Made by a program: the position numbers and the translations under genes. From Laccaria trichodermophora (taxonomy: Eukaryota > Basidiomycota > Agaricomycetes > Agaricales > Hydnangiaceae): 64,000 bases of DNA. The notes beneath the pieces are model-generated. The model had not been told where the DNA came from, made no database searches, and was given only the letters and a program-made list of their open reading frames with translations. Below, piece after piece: positions 11,404 through 23,574 of the stretch; position 1 is the stretch's first letter; every line of letters starts with the position of its first letter. The stretch covers positions 372,001-436,000 of the forward strand of contig JACTVC010000033.1 in NCBI GenBank assembly GCA_018417955.1, given 5' to 3'.

Positions 11404-12862
11404 CTTGCATGGAACAACGAGGAGCGAATTCTCTGGTGGTTACAGAACTTCCCAGAGAAGAAATGCTATGACGACGAGTAATTGGAGTAGGAATACTGAA
11501 ATCAAGGCGTTAGAAACGAAAGTGAACGGCATGGAATGAACATACTTTGGTACCGCAATTTACAGTGCTGGAGGCTTGCAGCAGTTGTTTTGAGCCTCTC
11601 CTCAAACAAGAGAAGGTATCTGTATGTGGCACTGTCATTTTGAGGGAATACTACGCAGAGGAGGGGTTGAGCGCGAGGACATGAAAAGCAGGAGGAGGAG
11701 TGGTTGCAGGAGAAAAGCCCTCTGATTGCTTGGTAGTTAAGATAAGATGCGCCCAGTGTCGATATACAAAAATCCAAGCACCCTGTCCAGGTCCTCGACG
11801 AACAACATCTGCTTGTTTTTCTCTGGAAATTGCAGCAGCAAACGCCCTCCTTGCCAGCCTTGTTGTGGTCTTCTGCTCAGAACTGCACCTTGCGCCAGTC
11901 CCTTTGGATCCACTTCGCTTATACAGCAAAGTAAGCTTTATGCTCATCCCACACAAATACACGATCGAACAACCCAGAGACCTCAAGTATGCACATTGAC
12001 CAAATTAACACTGTCTAGGTGCCCTACGTCGACCCAACTTGAATTCCGAGCATAGGCGTTTCATACAAATCAGCAAAGTTGACCGCAGGTTTCGCGTCAA
12101 CTTTGGCATCTGGTGAATATGGACAAGAACCAAGACGACCAATGCAAACGAAGGCCCACATTGTCACCCCTTGCTGTGGTTTAGATGTTTTTTGTTCGAA
12201 GCGATAGTCTCAACGGTGCATGCAAACTCTACATAATGAGGTATATTAGTTAGTATGGAAGGGTTCGGTTGCCAATAACTCACACAACATTAATGGGATA
12301 GACATTGTTGCCGCCCTTTCCATATAAGTCACAATAATCGCCTAGAGCGCAAGGAACGACATCTAAGCCAACGAAATGACTTAACTTTGTGAGTAGGAGG
12401 TCCGAAACAGCGCTTCACCGGATAGACCAATGGGAGGTGGTGACAACAGTTTAGCGAGTGGTGGCGAGCTAGGGTGACGACGTGGATTTCAGAGGATCAC
12501 GAAGGACAGACGACACGTCGACATGTCCTGTTTGGGCAATGGGTAAGTCATCTACAACTCATAGTAGTCGTTGATGCTCACGTACCTTTCCACACAAGTC
12601 ACAGTGATGCCCCACAGTGCAAGAAACAACTTCAGATGAAGGTAAGCCGAGGAAATGACGACGTTGATGAGAGAGAAACGACTCATGTTCGTGAGTAGGA
12701 CGTCCCTACTTCGGGGTCACACCGACAAGCAATATCTCTGCCGTCACGAATGACAAAAGAACTGCTGGACGGCGAGAACTCCACAGAGAGGCGGTGCGAG
12801 AACGTATCCGTTGGCAAAGGAAAGGGGTGAGGACAGGTTGCAGTCAATCCAAAGGTGGAGTT
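11404..12862. other. Mostly unassigned; local duplication
   Basis: Besides the possible upstream exons of the membrane protein, I see a duplicated stretch: about 12,327-12,400 resembles 12,598-12,700 (gtcacaa/gtgat, aa(a/g)gaac(g/a)ac, gagtaggaggtcc/gagtaggacgtcc). No gene can be supported. Confidence 0.3.
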
Positions 12863-13532
12863 TCATTCCCCTGTTCCCCTGTCCTCCAAAATCCCCACTG
12901 CCAATAACATCTCATCATACTCGCCACCCAGCACCCTTGCCTGCTCGTATGCCCTCCACGGCTTCTTCTTGGCCTGCTTCTTGTCCATCTTTTCCCTTTT
13001 CCTCGCCTTGCATTTGTGTTTCTTGGCGGATCCCGGGTCCTCCTCGTACTCCCTGAATGCGTGCATTTGGGGAAGTTTTATATGTTCTTTTGGACCTCTG
13101 CGTCTCGTTCCGTGTCTTTCGAAGTGTCAGCCGTCAAGTAAGTAGAGAAAACACAACGTGACATACTCCAGTTGCATATTACATATACCTCCTCCGCCTC
13201 CTCACCATCTTCAAAGCTTCATACATAACCCCATGATCCATCCCCCTCGAGTGTCTCGATGGACGCGCACTTGTCCCGCCAGAATTACCATACCACGTAG
13301 GAGGCTTGGTTCCCGGGTCCTCGCCCTCAGCAGTGCAAAATGTTTCTGCGGTGAGTCGGATGTGGTGGGGGTGGAATCGAGGTGGAGCGCAGACCATGGA
13401 TTTGTTAGATCTTTGGTAGTCTGTGATTTGCAGTGGATTGTATGATGAGATTTGACTGTTGAAATACAAGAAGGAAGAACTCACCATAAGCCTGTTCGTG
13501 AAGTCCAGGGTATCCCTAGCCCAAACGGCCAC
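12863..13532 (-). pseudogene. Basic, Lys/Arg-rich hypothetical gene remnant
   Basis: Minus-strand exon candidates read TKPPTWYGNSGGTSARPSRH and RGMDHGVMYEALKMVRRRRR. After an intron-like gap near 13,140-13,190, an acidic-basic block follows: HAFREYEEDPGSAKKHK, then KREKMDKKQAKKKPWRAYEQ and ARVLGGEYDEMLLAVG. The composition suggests a nuclear or coiled-coil protein. The family is not recognised. It is unclear whether the gene is intact; the ends are not defined. Confidence 0.4.
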
Positions 13533-13644
13533 CAGCTACACTTGTCCACCATATCAGCAATGCTGTGTGGCTGTGCGGAGCTCCAGATCATTGTATCGAC
13601 CCACGGCGTGTTGGTAGTAATCCCTGCGGTGGGGTCTTTTCACT

Positions 13645-13973
13645 TAGAAATTGTCATACATGGAAAGTGTTCAGGATGTGACAGCGTGACCCGCCCTTTA
13701 CAATATCTTCTCAATATTTTGGGTGGTCTTATCGCACAAATATCAGAGAGCAAAATTGCTATAAAAGGTAAAGATATCTTTCCGATATCTTTCACATATC
13801 TCCATCATCAAAATTTATAATAACACCGATCATTAAATTGGAAAAGATATCGAAGAAGACAGCTTAAATTTCTTTCCCAGTATATCTGGCCAAGAAAAGG
13901 TGTAAAATCTATTAATTTCTACACTGTTTTTTCATGATTTATCCGCCATTTGCATAAGCCAATGCCCGCAGTG
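13645..13973 (-). repeat. Right copy of ~335-bp inverted repeat
   Basis: The inverted partner of 239-575. The outer end, CACTGCGGGC on the minus strand, falls at 13,973. Together the two copies bound about 13.7 kb of comparatively CpG-rich DNA with decayed genes. Confidence 0.8.
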
Positions 13974-14207
13974 TGCAGATGTTGCTTTACTATTTGTTTT
14001 TCTGCTCTTTTGATGCTAATTCTGCATCTTGTCATTGCAGAAATGCAGCAATGACTCAAGAGCTTCTACAACTTGTATACATTGACATTAATTTTTTTCC
14101 AATAGATTCCTCTCACAATCACATTGTCAGTCTTTTGTTTCTTACAATTATGCCCATTTTTGTAGAATAAATTTCAGACTGCCCATGGCTGCTATAGAAG
14201 TTGTTTT

Positions 14208-14285
14208 ACGAGTCCTCTGAGTTTACGAAGAGACTCGTTTATTCCCCAGGATCTCAAGACTTTTTTCAGCGCGGTAACGCTGAAA
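14208..14285 (+). other. HLE-A 5' terminal hairpins
   Basis: Two consecutive stem-loops. The first (14,208-14,238) pairs ACGAGT with ACTCGT and CTCT with AGAG around the loop GAGTTTACGA. The second (14,264-14,285) pairs TTTCAGCG with CGCTGAAA around a 6-nt loop. A small third one, CTTTC/GAAAG, follows. Equivalent stems occur at 35,808, 56,709-56,739 and 57,811-57,841. Confidence 0.75.
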
Positions 14286-14559
14286 TTTGACTTTCTCCCA
14301 CGAAAGTGATTTCTTCCCACGATCAGCTGCCTGCTTAGCATTGACGGCTTTGCTAGTTTACTTTACTATTCCTTACCTATCACTTGCTTTTAGTCCTATA
14401 CAAGTTGTCATTAATGTAGGTGGTAGCTGAGGTACTGCCCTATTTGGCTGTCAGACTCTAACATATGAATATATTGCCTCTATTTCACATTTATGTAACA
14501 ATAGTTCTTTATATTGAAGATATAATGATTAAGGACATGACAATTTTTGTGGCATATTT

Positions 14560-16530
14560 TTAGGAAGTGTATGGGTATCCGAACAAGCCCTCAATCACAG
14601 AAAATGGGGCATATTGAGGCCCTGGGGAGTTGTGAGCATATGGGCAAAAAAGCGAAAATACACACTGACCTAGCTCCACGAGACCTCAACCGTTTTGTAA
14701 GCGGTTTTGGGGAGCGTCTTCACGGAGTGTGGGGGTATCCAAACGAACCCTCGACCATGGAAAACGAAGCAGATTGAGGCCCTGGGGAGTTTTGAGCAGA
14801 TAGGCAAAGAAGCGAAAATACACACTCACCTAGCTCCACGAGACCTCAACCGTTTTATAAGTGGTTTTGGGGAGCGTCTTCACGGAGTGTGGGGGTAACC
14901 GAACGAGTGCTTGATCACAAAAATCGAAGCAGATTGAGGTCCTGGGAAGTTGTCAGCACAAGGGGAAAAGGAGCGAAAAGACAAACTTACCTAGCTCCAT
15001 GAGACCTCAACCGTTTGGTACGCGGTTTTCGGGAGCGTCTTCACGGAGTGTAGGGGTATCTGATTGAGTCCTCGATCGCAGAAATTGAAGCAGATTGAGG
15101 TCCTGGGGAGTTGTGAGCATAAGGGCAAAAGAGCGAAAATGGAAACTGACCTAGCTCCACAAGACCTCAACCGTTTTGTAAGCGGTTTGGGGGAGCGTCT
15201 TAGCGGAGTGTAGGGGTATCCGAACGAGTCCTTGATCACAAAAATCGGCGCAGATTGAGGTTCTGGGGAGTTGTGAGCACAAGGGCAAAAAAGCGATAAT
15301 AGAAACTACCTAGCTCCACGAGACCTTAACCAGTTTGTAAGCGGGCGTCTTAGCGGAGTGTAGGGGTATCCGAACGAGTCCTTGATCACAAAAATCGACC
15401 CAGATTGAGGTTCTGGGGAGTTGTGAGCACAAGGGCAAAAAAGCGATAATAGAAACTGACCTAGCTCTACGAGACCTTAACCATTTTGTAAGCTGTTTTG
15501 GGGAGCGTCTTAGCGAAGTGTAGGGGTATCCGAACGAGTCCTCGATCGCGAAAATCGGCGCAGATTGAGGTTCTGGGGAGTTGTGAGCATAAGGGCAAAA
15601 AAGCGATAATAGAAACTGACCTAGCTCCACAAGACCTCAACTGTTTTGTAAGCGGTTTGGGGGAGCATCTTAGCGGAGTGTAGGGGTATCCGAACGAGTC
15701 CTTGATCACAAAAATCGACCCAGATTGAGGTTCTGGGGAGTTGTGAGCACAAGGGCAAAAAAGCGGTAATAGAAACTGACCTAGCTCCACAAGACCTCAA
15801 CCGTTTTGTAAGCGGTTTGGGGGAGCGTCTTAGCGGAGTGTAGGGGTATCCGAACGAGCCCTTGATCACAAAAATCGACCCAGATTGAGGTTCTGGGGAG
15901 TTGTGAGCACAAGGGCAAAAAAGCGATAATAGAAACTGACCTAGCTCCACGAGACCTTAACCATTTCGTAAGCTGTTTTGGGGAGCGTCTTAGCGGAGTG
16001 TAGGGGTATCCGAACGAGTCCTTGATCGCGAAAATCGGCGCAGATTGAGGTTCTGGGGAGTTGTGAGCACAAGGGCAAAAAAGCGATAATAGAAACTACC
16101 TAGCTCCACGAGACCTTAACCAGTTTGTAAGCGGTTTTTGGGAGCGTCTTAGCGGAGTGTAGGGGTATCCGAACGAGTCCTTGATCACAAAAATCGACCC
16201 AGATTGAGGTTCTGGGGAGTTGTGAGCACAAGGGCAAAAAAGCGGTAATAGAAACTGACCTAGCTCCACAAGACCTCAACCGTTTTGTAAGCGGTTTGGG
16301 GGAGCGTCTTAGCGGAGTGTAGGGGTATCCGAACGAGTCATTGATCACAAAAACCGACGCAGATTGAGGTTCTGGGGAGTTGTGAGCATAAGGGCAAAAA
16401 AGCGCAAATGGAAACTGACCTAGCTCCCCGCAACCTCAACCGTTTTGTAAACGGTTTTTGGGAGCATCTTCACAGAGTGTGGGGCTATCCAAACGAGCTC
16501 AAGATCATGAAAATCGAAGCCGCGTTGACA
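14560..16530 (+). repeat. 160-bp satellite array, about 12 units
   Basis: The marker ctagctcc recurs at 14,670, 14,830, 14,991, 15,151, 15,310, 15,461, 15,621, 15,781, 15,941, 16,100, 16,260 and 16,420, giving a period of 159-161 bp with one shortened unit (151). Units contain accgttttgtaagcggtttt and gagcgtctt. Central units are nearly identical and keep CpG sites. Long open frames on the minus strand are by-products of the repeat. Confidence 0.95.
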
Positions 16531-16548
16531 GAGAACTTTCATTGTGTT

Positions 16549-17500
16549 TGGACTAGCCAAGACGGCAATGTACCATTCCACCAACAAACTACACACAGCC
16601 ACATGAGCAAGAGTCAAGACACACATTACAAGTTGACCAGATCCCCACCCAAATGAAATATTGCTGTGAGATGAATATGGTAGACATGTGGCACTCGAAT
16701 TGTTTGGACTGGCCAAGACAATGACAAGCATGCAAAGGAAACAGACAAGATGTGGTACATAGATACATTGCACAAATCGTTTGGACTGGCCAAGACAACA
16801 AAGAGTGCAAGACAGCAAAGCAAACAGCACACCACCTGCTTTGGATGTGGCATTATGTGTGTCGCGTTTGGATTGTTCAAGACGATGACCATGCTTATGT
16901 GGCATCACAGAATACTCTGTGTTGTGTTTGGATTAACCAAGACAACAACAACACAATGGATGTGGCATCACAGAATGCTCTGTGTCATGTTTGGATTGAC
17001 CAAGACGATGACAACAGGGTTTGTACTTAGCAAGCAGAAGTTGACGTTGAGTCTTCGGAAGTATCCGAAAATGACGTACTTCCCTTGCGGGCTACCCTCA
17101 AAATCAACCATAGCCCGCAAGGGAAGTACGTCATTTTCGGATACTTCCGAATTGTCACGTTTCGTGTGTCCTCTTCTGCAAAGACTCTCCCGTCTATTTT
17201 TGCCATCCGCTCATTATCATCTTGGCCAGTTCAAACACTTTGAGTGTGTTGTTATGAGTCCTCTGAGTTTAGAAAGAGACTTGTTTATTATTATCTGGTA
17301 ACTCGCAACCACATTTGGACTGGCCAAGATGATGGTAGCTAAGTAGAGAGTCAGAACAAGGGTGATGCATGTGCAAAATGCAAGTGACAATGTTATCTGC
17401 AAATGTCATTATTGGGTTTGGACTAGCCAAGACCACACTGACATAGCCTCTACAGAACACACATTTTAGTTCATTGGGTTTGGACTGGCCAAGACCACAA
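16549..17500 (+). repeat. Interspersed ggactggccaag motif repeats
   Basis: The motif gtttggactrgccaagac, followed by gaca- or acaa-type triplets, occurs at about 16,549, 16,711, 16,781, 16,868, 16,928, 16,989, 17,313, 17,416 and 17,478, and inverted at 17,218. Spacing is irregular (58-160 bp). The core TTGG/CCAA is self-complementary. The same motif recurs at 39,670, 39,766 and 39,838 inside HLE-A copy 2. Confidence 0.8.
17054..17151. repeat. Perfect foldback hairpin, copy 1
   Basis: Two 41-bp arms (17,054-17,094 and 17,111-17,151) are perfectly complementary around a 16-nt loop. The core holds aaaatgacgtacttcc and cttgcgggcta. Copies lie at 17,898-17,989 and 36,572-36,677. Confidence 0.95.
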
Positions 17501-17897
17501 TGAAGGCAACAGTTAACAGGACACATATACAGGTGCAACTTGCCGAACACTATTTGCAGTGGATTGGATAAGGTTGTATGGTGAGGATACATGTTGTGAA
17601 TGTGAAAGTACATATGCGTGTTGTATATGAAACTGTTTGTATTTGTTTCAAACCATGTGATATCACGTGGGTTCAACTTCAGCATACAGAAACCAAAGTC
17701 TGCTGTAGAGTATAAAATTTAATTTCAGACTATTTATTTATATTTACCTTCAACTATTCTCAATGAACAATAATCCTACAAATAAGGAGTGCATATTGCA
17801 AAAAAAACCGTGTCATTTGGACCAGAATTGGCAGAGCTACATAGAAATCTTTATTTTCGCAAAAATGATGACTAATCAAGTCACTTTCCTAAGTGTT

Positions 17898-17989
17898 GGA
17901 AATAGCCGAAAATGACGTACTTCCCTTGCGGGCTACCTCTGACTTCGAAGGTAGCCCGCAAGGGAAGTACGTCATTTTCGGAGATTTCC
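17898..17989. repeat. Perfect foldback hairpin, copy 2
   Basis: The 41-bp arms 17,898-17,938 and 17,949-17,989 pair except for two bases, with a 10-nt loop. The core is identical to copy 1; the outer arms differ from copy 1 but still pair with each other. Confidence 0.95.
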
Positions 17990-18079
17990 GATGCTTACAA
18001 ATCCAGCCTATACACATTATATTAGCTGTAAAGGGCTTGCTGCTTGCGACAATGAGCTTAGGGTGTTGCTCACTGTTGG

Positions 18080-19480
18080 TGGCGACGTCGGGGGTCGTTT
18101 TCAGGGTCCAGGGCGCATTTCTAAATAAGGAAATGTGCGCATTTTCAGATGTAAAATAGCAATAAAATAGCAGAAAAATCACCAAAATCACAAAAAATTG
18201 AGGGTAGTCTGGTAATGATGTTGGAGTTTGTTTTCAGGGTTCAGGGCACATTTCTAAATAAGGAAATGTGTGCATTTTCAGATGTAAAATAGCAATAAAA
18301 TAGCAGAAAAATCAGAAAAAAATTGAGGGTGCTGCTTACTGCTGGTAATGATGTTGGAGGTTGTTTTCAGGGTCCAGGGTATATTTCCAAATATGGTAAT
18401 ATAGCCAACAATAGCCAGAAAATCAGAAAAAAAAATGGAGGATAGTGGTGATAACCTTGGGTAATGTTGTCAAGGTTCAGAGGCTATTCTCATCATGGTA
18501 ATATAACCAGAGATAGCTAGAAAATAGCCAGAAAATCAGAAAGAAATGAGGGATGGTGCTTATTGCCAGTGATAACCTTGGGTAACATTGTCAGAGTCCA
18601 GAGTCTAGTTCCAAATAGAGTAATATAGACCCAAAAATAGCCAGAAAATAGCTAGAAAATCAGAAAAAAATGGGGGATGGTGCCCACTGCAGTGATAACA
18701 TTGGGTAATCTTGTCAGGGTCTAGTTCTATATATGGTAATATATCCAAAAAAAAGCCAGAAAACTGTTATAAAATCAGAAAGAAATGGAGGATGGTGCTT
18801 AGATATCATTGGGTAACATTGTCAGGGTCCAGAGTCTAGTTCCAAATATGGTAATATAACAAAGAATAGCCAGAAAATGGGCAAAAAATCAGAAAAAAAT
18901 GGTGGATGGTGCTCATTGCTGTGATAATGTTTGGTAATGTTGTCAGGGTCAAGGGTCCAGCTCCAAATATGGTAATAGATCCAAAAATTGCTGGAATATA
19001 GTGGAAAAATTGAAAAAAAAAAAAAAGTTTGAATGGTATGTAGAATGTCAGGCACTACCTTCAGAGTCCATACCAAAAAAGAAAATATCATCTACTTTGA
19101 CCAAAAACTGGAGAAAACCAAGCAAATAATAACTTTGTCCATTACGGCCTATTGGTAATGGGATGATGGGATGATTGTCACATGATCAGTTACCAAAAAT
19201 AGTCAACAAATGGAAGTTGTAGCCCTACACTGAAAGTGCTCCTGTTGTAGAGATAATGTAACTTTGTAGTCTATGTCTGATATCTGCAGTCTTTTATTGT
19301 ATATTAGTAAACTTTGTAGTATAAGTTTGCTAAAGTGTTCAGGGTATAGAGCAGACATCCAAATATGGTAATCCATTAAAAATAGTCATAAAATCTGTGA
19401 AAATTGAAGGATGGTGCTTATTGTTAGTAATGATGTTGGGTAACAGTTTCAGGCTCTAGGGTAGATTTCCAAATATGGTA
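18080..19480 (+). repeat. ~110-bp degenerate modules of HLE-A tail
   Basis: A repeated order: ttgtcagggtccagagtcta, then ttccaaatatggtaatat, then blocks of agccagaaaatcagaaaaaa, then gatggtgcttattg. Spacing is roughly 105-125 bp. The same modules lie at 40,640-42,600, inverted at 44,640-44,830 and 51,880-52,510, and in variant form inside HLE-B. Confidence 0.85.
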
Positions 19481-19734
19481 ATCTACCTGCATATAATGAG
19501 AAAATAAGAAAAAAATAAGAAAATCATAGAAATGTTTTTTATTGATGGTGATGATGCTGGGGTAATTTGTTTAGAATCCAGAAGAAGACTTATATAGGAA
19601 GATTTACTGGTTTGTGATAAAAATGTACCCAGAAAGACAGAAAAAAAGGAGAAAAAGTAGAAATTGGTTTCTATTGCCTTTGCAAAAAAAGGAGGACTCG
19701 TTTCTGCCATGCTTGCAATGGCCTCTAACACAAG

Positions 19735-21057
19735 TATTTTAATATTTTGAAGCTCAGAGAAGGAATCATCTTTGAATTAGTTGATTTTTGATTTTTTTTG
19801 TCAACCAGGTGGCATTACAGATTTCAGAAGGGTGGCTGATATCATTTTCTCAATTTGAGCACCTTTTGATGGCAATTTATTTCTTTATTATGACTGTCAT
19901 TGTAATGTACTATTTTTTGGTTCAGTTCTTCACTCTAAGTGAAGATATTTGGATGTGGCAATTGGGGATTGAATTTTGACTACAGATAATATGTGCTGTG
20001 GGCGATGTGAACAATTAGCCAAATCCATCAGCAATAGCCAGATTTGTACTAAATTCTAAAGTGGAAGGAGGCTGTGTGAACAAATTACTGCTTTCAGAAT
20101 TAGTAGCCCAAATCAGGCTATTGGAGGTTCCAGACACCACACAATAGCCCAAGATTTTACTAGCTTATTCTGAATATAAATTCAGATCATATTCAATTGT
20201 TCATTTTTTTGATCTGCCCCTTTTTATTATTATTGTAAGTTTGTTTTATGCATATGATGGATGTACAATTCCATCACCAAAATTAGAAATTGAGAGCAAA
20301 TATATCAGAACAAAAGAGATTACAGTGTATCCCACAGGTTTGAGTTGGTTTTGAGAGCATATGTTTATACATATGTAGCCCTACATATTTAATGCTGTCT
20401 CAAGTGTTTGGTGTATTTGCTTGTTGGTAGTAGCACTGGACACATGACAAGATAATTTGTGCTTGTGATACAGGATTGGAAGGGAATGCCTAGAGGCCAT
20501 ACACTGGAGGCAATCACCAGGGCAGTTGACAGTAAACTGCCTTAAAGGCAGTTGTCTCACAGTTGATTTCAACACAACATTGGCCCACCAAGGCTGTGTC
20601 AAAGGGTCTGATGTCAGATTTCAGGTCCATGGGATTCCTCACTCTTTCAGACTCTTCTTGTTCAATGTATTTGCTTTTCACCAACTTGCCACTTGCACTC
20701 AGATAGAACAGAGGAGCAGAGCACTCTGGAGAGGGGACCCATGAAGTGGGAGGCCTGCAATGTATGTGACCTTGCTGATGTGCCTCTTATTGTGGAATTG
20801 ACATTGATTTTAGATACTGTCATTGTATCTCTTACTCATTCACTCTGTGGGGGTCACCAACAACACATTAGTCCCTGTCATCCTCTCTCAATCACCCCAG
20901 CTAACACTCTCCACTTCACCCATGTCACAGCATTGTTGCACCACATCAATCGACGTTGGTTGCATACTTGTGACATGTTCAGGGTTGCACACATTGGGGT
21001 GATGGCAGGGACTATTCTCAGAGCCAGTCACATCATGTCCTTTGTTCTTCAACATGA
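19735..21057. other. AT-rich flank, no firm gene
   Basis: The left part is AT-rich without features. From about 20,600 a plus-strand frame is open to 21,057 and would continue past the HLE-B element into the leader of the gene at 22,068 if the element were removed. It shows no recognised domain and may be 5' untranslated sequence. A ~35-bp piece near 20,470 recurs inverted near 26,300. Confidence 0.35.
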
Positions 21058-21967
21058 CTTGTGGGTGTGGGCCAGTGCTTTGCATGGCATGTATGAGTCC
21101 TTCCTGTGGACTCTAAATTTAAAGTAGGAAAATGGTCATGTGACCACCCTCCTGACATTCCATCAGCTGCAATGACATGCAATCACTCTATGATTTTCTG
21201 AGTTTTGTTCTATATTTGTAAATAGACCCTGAGCCCTGGGCCTAGCCATCAACATCATAGCAACAATGTGTGCTATTCTTATTTTTCCTTTTTTTTTTTT
21301 TTTGATTTTATGGCAATTTTTCCCAATTTTATAACTATTTTTCTGTTTATAGTAAAATATTCCCACAGTCCTGTTTGATATATCTCAGGAAAGAGGATGG
21401 TTAGTTATATTTTGTGACCTATAATAGCATGCTCTATATATCTGTAATGAATTTCTTTTTTAGGTTAAAATTCCCACGGTATCAGAAACACAGCCTCTCA
21501 CTTAGCTCCACCAACAACAATTGTAGCCCCTTTCCTTACCTTTACACATATATATAAATAATGTCATACAGACCATTCCTTATTGAGAAAAACACAAAAT
21601 ACTGAAAAAATTGGATACTTTTTGGAAATTGTCATGCATTTTTGACCAATATCTCAAAGAGCAAGAAGGCTGGTCTGATGATATAGTCATATTGCATAAT
21701 AGATAGTTGTCTTAATTTTTCATATTTAGATATGGACCCTGAACACTGGACACAGCCCCTCATACATCATGGCAACAAAAAAGTATGATTTTTATTTTTA
21801 CTCATTTTTTTCTGATTTACTAGCCATTTTTCTTCCTTTGTTCTATATTTAGATATGGACCCTGAACCCTGAACACAGCCCCTTCAACACTATGGTGACA
21901 GAGAAGATGCCTCTTAATTTTTGGGTATTATAATGAGTCTTACTCGTAAACTCGTAAGGACTCATAA
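21058..21967 (-). mobile_element. HLE-B element, internally deleted copy (910 bp)
   Basis: Minus orientation: the 5' end TTATGAGTCC is at 21,967 with its hairpin at 21,933-21,965, and the 3' end CCCACAAG is at 21,058. It matches 3,887-5,050 except for a ~250-bp internal deletion next to the 5' hairpin. It lies upstream of the gene at 22,068 on the opposite strand. Confidence 0.8.
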
Positions 21968-22067
21968 CATGACATGTCGTGGCACAGGGATTGGCACATG
22001 GCCTTTCCTCTTTGTCAAGCTTGCTTTTTTGACATTCCCTCTCTCCCTCTTCTCAGCACCTATTGCA

Positions 22068-22933
22068 ATGCCTGACAATGATGTACCAATGTGCCCTCCA
22101 GCTTCCTCACCTCCACCCAGCTCACCAACTCTTGTCAGTACCCATGGCAGTGCCCCCAAACGGAAGCAATCACTGATGCTGCCTGAGCCTGGCCCATCAA
22201 GGACAAAGAGGTCTCGAAAGGGTGTTGTGCTGGCTCATTCTAAGAGGGGTAAAAGGCCAAGTGACTGGCACCTCACAAAAGGGGAGGTACCAGCAAAATT
22301 GGAGGCAACCAAGGTGCATAGATTTATTGTTTTCAATCTAATCCTACATTCATATCCTTCCAGCAAGCTCTTCAAGTCCATTGTTGAGCACTCTGGCAGT
22401 TACCAAGCCAGACTTTGGTTCCTCTGAAAGTCACGCTTGCTGATAGAGCTCATTATAACTCTTGTTTCTCTTCTGAGTCTGCTATCAAATCCTCTGTTCA
22501 TGCCAGCCTTGATGCCAATTCTGTTGACATCAACAAGGCTCAATCTAGGGTTCGACAGCTTCTGGACTCTCTGTCTGACTTGAATAGCACCACAGCAAAT
22601 CACATCCAGCATATTGATGAGAGTTTTCTTTGTCTCATGTTCAGGACCATCTCATTCTTTGGGCTTGCACACTGGGCTCCTGATGTTCTCAGTCAGGATC
22701 CTATTTCTATGTATAACTTGCTCCATGAGCACATTGCTCTTGTGACCTTTGAACAGGTTGCTGCTGGCTTTGGCTATTTGCATCTTGGGATTGATCTTAG
22801 CCTCATTCGCAATTTCACTCTCATGCAAAAGCTCTATTGCAACTTTGTTTATTCCTACATGCATGGCATTGCCAAATCAGAGAGTACAACTCTGGGGAGT
22901 GTTGCGAAATCAAAAACAATGACCAATGTTTAG
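22068..22933 (+). pseudogene. Mushroom-type hypothetical protein pseudogene
   Basis: The ATG at 22,068 follows a pyrimidine-rich leader and opens a Ser/Pro-rich, basic N-terminus (SAPKRKQSLMLPEPGPSRTK) and KRPSDWHLTKGEVPAKLEATK. A 52-nt-class intron follows (ends ccttccag, near 22,365). The second exon reads QALQVHC, a TGA at 22,385, then ALWQLPSQTLVPLKV and a helical region with ISFFGLAHWAPDVLSQDP and LLHEHIALVTFEQVAAGF. A TAG closes the frame at 22,931, and the family probably extended further through a next intron near 22,950. From memory this resembles a multi-copy Agaricomycete family of unknown function. The two stops make it a pseudogene. Confidence 0.6.
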
Positions 22934-23574
22934 AAGCGATGTAAAGAGGTATTTTTTTAATACTATCTTTATCTGCAGCTAGCTCACCACTGGGGTAGCT
23001 CTCTGCAGGACAAGTTCATATTCTGAAGGCACAGGGATCGAAGTAAGCGCTCGGAGACAGAAAACGTGACAGTCCAACATAGTCTGTGTTCCGACTACTG
23101 GGTGCGGTTCCACAGAAGTTGTGCTGATGAGATCTGCTTCTTACTCCCAGTATCTCAAGATTTGATGACTGTAGCCCTTGGTAAGGCTTCTCAGGTCAAA
23201 CTCGTAGAGGTAGTATGGGTGTAAAAAGGTGTCTTTCTCATGTTCTACATGAGGTACTAAATACAACGTGTGAGGCGTATGACGTAATACATGTGATGAA
23301 GTAAGCATATGTGTGAAGGCATGCATGCAAAGTATCCATGGGCAGAGGTGGAAAGTACGATGTGCAGGGTAGTAAGCTGTAGTAGACTGACCTGTTACAA
23401 AGCCCCCCACTTTCTAGCTCCTTGTTCACTCCATTCGTTGCTCGGGTAAGGTTATGTCCTCGACATGTGACTTGTGCCATGTCAGGCGGAGTCCAGCACG
23501 AGAAATGCTGTCCATGACGTCTTTGAAATCTTGAAGAGTAGGCAAATAACTTGGTCAGCATTGCCCACACTCAT

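Larger units (their letters stand above)
14206..19734 (+). mobile_element. HLE-A element, copy 1 (5.5 kb, non-coding)
   Basis: It begins TTACGAGTCC and ends with the 3' hairpin sequence and CTCTAACACAAG. Order inside: terminal hairpin, ~330 bp unique, a 160-bp satellite array, a stretch of repeated ggactggccaag motifs, two perfect foldback hairpins, then ~110-bp modules. The same order recurs in the copy at 35,806-42,803. A second, degenerate 5' end lies inside at 17,253, so the element may be composite. No transposase or helicase is encoded. The 3' flanking base is T, as in all copies. Confidence 0.7.

Noticed and set aside
14991..16348. Series of similar 80-109 codon frames on the minus strand
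   Set aside because: They arise from the 160-bp satellite. 160 is not a multiple of three and frames end in each unit, so they are not genes.
16420..17301. Overlapping frames on both strands around 16.4-17.3 kb
   Set aside because: The peptides repeat VFGLxKT- or LGQSK-type motifs that come from the ggactggccaag repeats.
21050..21976. 8-bp duplication AACATGAC around the HLE-B copy, which would suggest hAT
   Set aside because: It requires moving the element boundary inside TTATGAG, and the other HLE-B copies and both empty-site reconstructions show no duplication. Probably chance.
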